Positions 59,289 through 64,000 of a stretch of DNA of 64,000 nt are shown one piece after another (position 1 is the stretch's first letter; the number at the start of each line of letters is the position of its first letter). The DNA comes from Carex sylvatica. Lineage: Eukaryota; Streptophyta; Magnoliopsida; Poales; Cyperaceae. Where the stretch lies: positions 1-64,000 of the forward strand of contig CAXKVR010000129.1 of the NCBI GenBank assembly GCA_964058845.1, in the 5' to 3' direction. Below the pieces are notes generated by a model. That model worked only from the letters and a program-made list of their open reading frames with translations. It did not search any database and was not told where the DNA came from. The translations under genes were made by a program, and so were the position numbers.

Positions 59289-59692
59289 AGTAAGACTACG
59301 CTACTTTGTGAATTAATAGGGGTGTTTTAATTCGTGCTCATATATCTAGTTTCAAAGTTCAAAATAGCCGATTCAAATCGTTAGATGTTTAATCTATATT
59401 AAAATGTGCTTGGAGACCAAATTTTATATTTTAAATTTTTTTTTTACTATTTACTAAGATGGTTTGAAAATTACTGTTTTTTAATGGTGCATAATTTTAA
59501 TAAAAACAGTAATTTTCAAACCATCTTAATAAATAGTAAAACAATTCTAAAAAATATAAAATTTGGTCTCCAAGCACATTTTAATATAGATTAAACATCT
59601 AACAATTTGGATCAGCTATTTGGATTTCGAAACTAGAGATATGAGCGCGAATTAAAACACCCCATTAATTCACGAAGTAGCGTAGCCTTACT
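59289..59692. repeat. Foldback element, family A, copy 9
   Basis: The ends AGTAAGACTACGCTACTTTG and AAGTAGCGTAGCCTTACT pair. The core CTTGGAGACCAAATTTTA and its complement are intact. It lies only 12 bp from copy 8, separated by TA repeats. Confidence 0.88.
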
Positions 59693-60420
59693 CTCTCTCT
59701 CTCTCTATATATATATGTATACATGTATACCTGGATATACATGTATACATGCATGTATATACATACATCCATGCATGTATATACATACATACATGCATGT
59801 ATACATGTCATGTATATACATGACATGTATAATATATACCTATATACATGTATACATGTATGTATACACATGTGTACACGTGTACACACGTATACACGTA
59901 TATATATGTATACACATGTGTACACGTGTACACACGTATACACGTATATACATCTGTATACATGTATACATGTGTACACATATGTATACATGTCATGTAT
60001 ATACATGTATATGTGTATATATGTATATATGTATATATGTATACATGTATACATGCATGTATATACATACATACATGCATGTATACATGTATATAGGTAT
60101 ATACCTATATACATATATGTATATAGGTATATAGGTGTACACATGTATACATGTATATAGGTGTACACATGTATACATGTATATAGGTGTACACATGTAT
60201 ACATGTATATACCTATATAGGTATTATACATATATACATATATCTATATAGGTATTATACATGTATATACATATACCTATATACATGTACCTATATACCT
60301 ATATACATGTACCTATATACATGTATACCTATATACATGTACATACATGTATATAGGTATACATGTATATAGATATATATGTATATAGGTATATGGTATA
60401 TACATATATGTATATATATG
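59693..60420. repeat. 700-bp alternating purine-pyrimidine tract
   Basis: After (CT)n the sequence is almost strictly alternating T/C and A/G (TATACATG, ACACATGTGTACACGTGTAC and variants), dense in nested palindromes such as ACATGTATACATGT. Sub-blocks repeat: a ~40-bp ACACGTGTACACACG block twice near 59869-59950, and a 26-bp GGTGTACACATGTATACATG block at 60134, 60160 and 60186. Open frames here (Tyr/Met/Thr/Cys/His/Ile only) are by-products. Confidence 0.95.
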
Positions 60421-60640
60421 TTGGCTACTCTAAGCAGAAATTTAATAAAAACAACAGTTTTCAAAAACCAGCTTAATAAATAGTAAACAAATTTTAAAAA
60501 ATATAAAATTTGGTCTCCAAGTACATTTTAATATAGATTGAACATTTAACGTTTTGGATTTGTTGTTTGAACATCAAATACTAAAATTTGACTCCGTAAG
60601 CACTTAGGTCGAAGTGCTACCGGTAGCAATTCAGCCATAA
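60421..60640. repeat. Foldback element, family A, right-half remnant (copy 10)
   Basis: It starts GTTGGCTACTCTAAGC and then jumps to the centre and right arm (GGTCTCCAAGTACATTTTAA, AACGTTTTGGATTTG). The left core arm is missing. Confidence 0.7.
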
Positions 60641-60662
60641 TATATATATATATATATATATA

Positions 60663-61068
60663 GGGATGGGCTAAGATGCTTTATAAACACGAGTCATTTG
60701 ATGTTTTATGCCCTTCTGTGTTGTTATCAACGTCCAAAAAATCGATTCGAACTGCTCAATATGATATTCATATTGAAATGTGCTTGGAGACCAAATTTTA
60801 TATTTTTTGGAGTTCCTAACTATTTGTTTAGAATTTTTTAAAACTGTTATTTTTTAACGGTCCAGAATTATATGAAAAATAATGATTTGCAAAAATCCTA
60901 AAAAAATAGTAAAAAAACTCCAAAAAAATGTAAAATTTGGTACCCATATACATTTTAATTTGAATATCATGTTGAGCAATTCAAATTGACTGTTTGAACA
61001 TTGACAACAACACGAAAGGGTGTAAAGCACCAAATGACCCGTGCTTTATAAAGCAACTTAGCCTAAAG
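60663..61068. repeat. Foldback element, family A, copy 11
   Basis: The ends GGGATGGGCTAAGATGCTTT and AAAGCAACTTAGCCT pair. The left core CTTGGAGACCAAATTTTA is intact, while the right core is altered (GGTACCCATATACATTTTAA). It is preceded by (TA)n. Confidence 0.82.
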
Positions 61069-61629
61069 TGTGTATATATATTATAGTGAATTTCTAACTC
61101 TGTAAATTCGATAAGCATATTTACAGAAATCTGAGAGTAAGTCTTTAGTCTAGTGACTCAAACAGTGCTTTAGAGATTCTAGATTTACAATTAAATTAAA
61201 TATTTTTTTTGTAAATATTTAAAGTTAAATATTTTGATCTTAATTCAATTCAATTTTTTTTTTCAGGAAATTCATATCGGTAGGTTCTTATGTAATTTAG
61301 TGTTTTTTTTGGTTTATTTTTGACAATTTACTTTTTTGATGTATTGTAGAGTATGACCGAAATTTTTATTTATACTATAATAAAAATAAATAAAACACCT
61401 CTATTCGATGGAAATTCAAATTTTACTCATGCCACCAAACCATTTAGCGGCCCCAGCTTAGGAGCCTCCAAATAAAATAACGGCATCTCCTTTTTTTTTT
61501 TCTAGATAATTATCACCAAAGTAGTTAAAGGTATCTACTTTGGTCAGAGGCACCTATTTTTGTTGGTATGCAATTCATTTGCACTCACATCTATTCCATT
61601 TGGAGTCCTTTAGGCTGGGCCGCAGGGCT
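61069..61629. other. AT-rich spacer
   Basis: No gene recognised. A GC-richer patch, AACCATTTAGCGGCCCCAGC, at about 61438 is isolated. Confidence 0.45.
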
Positions 61630-61874
61630 AATTTTCAAAGTGACTTAATAAAACAGTAAAATCAGAAACCACCGTTGAATCAGTGATTTTCAAAGTGGCT
61701 TAATAAATAGTAAAAAAATTCAGAAAAATGTAAAATTTGGTCTCCAAACACATTTCAATATAGAGATCACATCTAACAGTTCAGATTGACTTTTTAGATT
61801 TTAAAAATAAAAAAATGAGTTGTAAGCATATACCCTCATATGCTTATGTAAGTAGAGTAGCCAATCTCCATATA
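61630..61874. repeat. Foldback element, family A, right-half remnant (copy 12)
   Basis: The centre and right arm correspond to copy 5 (GATTTTCAAAGTGGCTTAAT, GGTCTCCAAACACATTTCAA, GAGATCACATCTAAC, AGTAGCCAATCTC). The left arm is absent. Confidence 0.75.
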
Positions 61875-62009
61875 CATATATTATATTATATATACATATA
61901 TTATATTATACATATATTATATTATACATACATACATATACATATATTATATTATATATACATAGATTATATTATACATACATACATATACATATATTAT
62001 ATTATATAT

Positions 62010-62423
62010 GAGGAGGGTTCAAATGCACCCAAATTTTGGTGCATCTAAATGCACTCTATCTTTCAAATCATTTTTCTCCATTTTCAAAGTCCGAATAGTC
62101 AATCCGAACTGTTAGATGCGATCTATATATTAAGATGTGCTTGGAGACCAAATTTTATATTTTTTGGAATTTGTTTACTATTTTTTTAGATTTATTGAAA
62201 ATCGCTGTTTTTAGCAAATCTGGACCATAAAAAACAGCGATTTTCAATAAATCTAAAAAAATAGTAAAAAAATTCCAAAAAATGTAAAATTTGGTCTCCA
62301 AGCACATCTTAATATATAGATCGCATCTAATGGCTCGGATTAACTGTTTTGACTATGAAAATAGAGATAAAAGATAGGATGTATTTGGGTGCACCAAAAT
62401 TTGGGTGCATTTGAACCCTCCTC
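62010..62423. repeat. Foldback element, family A, copy 13, with 9-bp target duplication
   Basis: The ends GAGGAGGGTTCAAATGCACC and GGTGCATTTGAACCCTCCTC are exact complements. Flanks ATTATATAT and ATTATACAT match at eight of nine positions. The core GGTCTCCAAGCACATCTTAA is present in both arms. Confidence 0.92.
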
Positions 62424-62460
62424 ATTATACATACATATATTATATATATATACATAACCG

Positions 62461-63031
62461 CAAATATGGCGCATGCGGCCGCAAATACGCCGCATTTTAA
62501 AACACTGAATATATGTATTGTATATCAAATTAGACATATGCTGGTAAATTAGCAAGTCTGGACTGATACATGGATCAAATTGCAAAAGTGATTACACCAG
62601 CATGTAGAGTATTAAAAAATTACATATAATTGATACAAATTTTAATTTATTTGAATTTTTCTACTTTTAGTTATGAATTTCTAAAGTTTAGCTTTCGAAA
62701 AAAATTTAAATAGCCATAACTTTGGTTAGAAAAGTCGGATTTGCACGTATGACCACTTTTCAAAAAGAGGAGGACGAGACGGATCCAAATATCGTCATGG
62801 GGGTCACCTTTATGCATCCGAAACATTAGAATTTCAAAAAAATGTCATTTAGTGTCTCAAAAATTCAGTTTAAGTTTTCGTTCAACAGTAGACATATAAT
62901 GATTGGTATTTTGTTTAGTCAAAAGTCTAAGAGATTATTCAAAAATTATTCAGCAGATGTCAAATTTGATATACATATACATATACATATATTCAATGTT
63001 TTAAAATACGCCGCATTTGTGACTGCATGAG
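62461..63031. repeat. Inverted-repeat element containing the dispersed repeat of 30290-30740
   Basis: The ends GCCGCATTTTAAAACACTGA (62481) and CAATGTTTTAAAATACGCCG (62994) are complementary, with a TATATGTAT-TGTATATCAAATT extension in both arms. The interior (62520-62970) is the reverse complement of 30290-30740, with GATTACACCAGCATGTAGAG and AAAGTCGGATTTGCACGTAT. Confidence 0.75.
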
Positions 63032-63071
63032 CTATGTATATACATATATTATATTATATTATATTATATAT

Positions 63072-63478
63072 GAGGAGGGTTCAAATGAACCATTATTTTG
63101 GTGCTCCAATATGCACCATGTCATTTATCTCTATTTTCAAAGTTCGAACAGTCGATCCGAACCGCTCAACATGATATTCATAATAAAATATGCTTGGAGA
63201 CCAAATTTTATATTTTTTTGAATTTTTTTTACTATTATTTTAGATAGGTACAATATGAGTTTATCGGATGGTCCAGAATCTCCTTAAAAAGGTCATTTTG
63301 TATCTATCTAAGAAAATAGTAAAAAAATTCTAAAAAATATAAAATTTGGTCTCCAAGCATATTTTATTATGAAGATCATGTTGAGCGGTTTGGATCGACT
63401 GTTTGAACTTTGAAAATGGAGATAAAGGACATGGTGCATATTAGAGCACCAAAATGATGGTTCATTTGAACCCTCCTC
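63072..63478. repeat. Foldback element, family A, copy 14
   Basis: The ends GAGGAGGGTTCAAATGAACC and GGTTCATTTGAACCCTCCTC are complementary. The core GGTCTCCAAGCATATTTTAT is in both arms and GATCATGTTGAGCGGTTTGG lies beside it. It is flanked by (ATATA)n. Confidence 0.92.
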
Positions 63479-63547
63479 ATATATAATATAATATAATATA
63501 ATATAATATAATATAATATAATATAATATATAATATATGTATATCTA
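63479..63547. repeat. (ATATA)n microsatellite
   Basis: A run of TAATA units lies between foldback copies 14 and 15. Confidence 0.95.
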
Positions 63548-63557
63548 TATATATAAT

Positions 63558-63983
63558 GAGAGTGACTAATATGAATTCGAATGTATATGGGCCGAAATAC
63601 ATATGGTTCAAATTTGACTTTTCAAAATCTAAACGGTCAATCTGAACCATTCATTTTGTTCTCCATATTAATACGTGCTTGGAGAAAATTTTTTACATTT
63701 TTCTAAATTTTTTTACTATTTATTAAGTATTTTACAAAATTGTTGATCCAACGGTGGCTGCTGATTTTACTGTTTTGTTAAGCCACCGTTGGATCAATAA
63801 TTTTGTAAAATACGTAATAAATAGTAAAAAAAATCAGAAAAAATGTAAAATTTGGTCTCCAAGCACATATTAATATGGAGAACAAGATGAACGATTCGGA
63901 TTTGACCGTTTGAATTTTGAAAAGTCAAATTTGGACCGTATGTATTTGGCCCATATACATTTGAATGCACATTAGTCACTCTC
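63558..63983. repeat. Foldback element, family A, copy 15, with 10-bp target duplication
   Basis: The ends GAGAGTGACTAATATGAATT and CATTAGTCACTCTC pair. TATATATAAT occurs on both sides (63548-63557, 63984-63993). The central hairpin GATCCAACGGTGGCT is shared with copy 5, and the right core GGTCTCCAAGCACATATTAA is intact. Confidence 0.92.
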
Positions 63984-64000
63984 TATATATAATATAATAC

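Noticed and set aside
59665..60372. Overlapping open frames on both strands in the alternating tract
   Set aside because: Only a handful of residue types appear, in several frames on both strands at once, as expected from alternating dinucleotides.

Overview
The window is nuclear DNA of a flowering plant. It is AT-rich and gene-poor and is dominated by transposable elements. It holds two intact intronless ATL-type RING-H2 genes. Spliced genes, Ty1-copia and Ty3-gypsy retrotransposons, hAT and Mutator-like DNA transposons, and many foldback MITE-like elements all point to an angiosperm. The species cannot be determined from this sequence alone.

Layout. (1) 1-11390: a satellite-like array of about 140 units of 81 bp, running off the left edge, with larger blocks duplicated inside it. 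(2) 11685-12812: three foldback elements side by side. (3) 13119-24275: a near full-length Ty1-copia element of Sirevirus type, bounded by a GTGTT target duplication. It has 1.2-kb LTRs full of AACGTT palindromes, gag and pol broken by stops and frameshifts, and an extra broken ORF between pol and the 3' LTR. (4) 24914-28500: a deleted Ty3-gypsy element on the minus strand, target duplication AACTA. (5) 28870-31760: foldback elements, a 26-bp tandem repeat and a widely spaced inverted repeat. (6) 33629-34505: a foldback element of a second family nested in another of the same family. (7) 34860-35555 and 47593-48588: the two ATL genes, the only genes here that look intact and host-like. (8) 36560-38735: a small Mutator-like element with the C-terminal part of a plant-mobile-domain (PMD) gene. 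(9) 39632-42742: a hAT-like element with a second hAT-like element inserted in its right end. (10) About 49680-58506: an 8.8-kb Mutator-like element carrying a spliced but broken PMD gene, a small two-exon gene and remnants of its transposase. A gypsy solo LTR (54460-55916) sits in the last PMD exon. (11) 58870-63983: a dense cluster of foldback elements with AT microsatellites and a 700-bp alternating purine-pyrimidine tract.

Two patterns stand out. First, at least 15 copies or remnants of one foldback family share an inner core (GGTCTCCAAGCACAT and AACCGTT-like motifs) but differ in their outer ends. Clean copies have 9-10 bp target duplications, which points to Mutator-type mobilisation. 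Second, the window is a stack of nested insertions whose order can be read directly: foldback in foldback, hAT in hAT, and gypsy solo LTR in a PMD gene inside a Mutator-like element. All coordinates and boundaries were read by eye. Family names rest on motif recognition, not on database searches.
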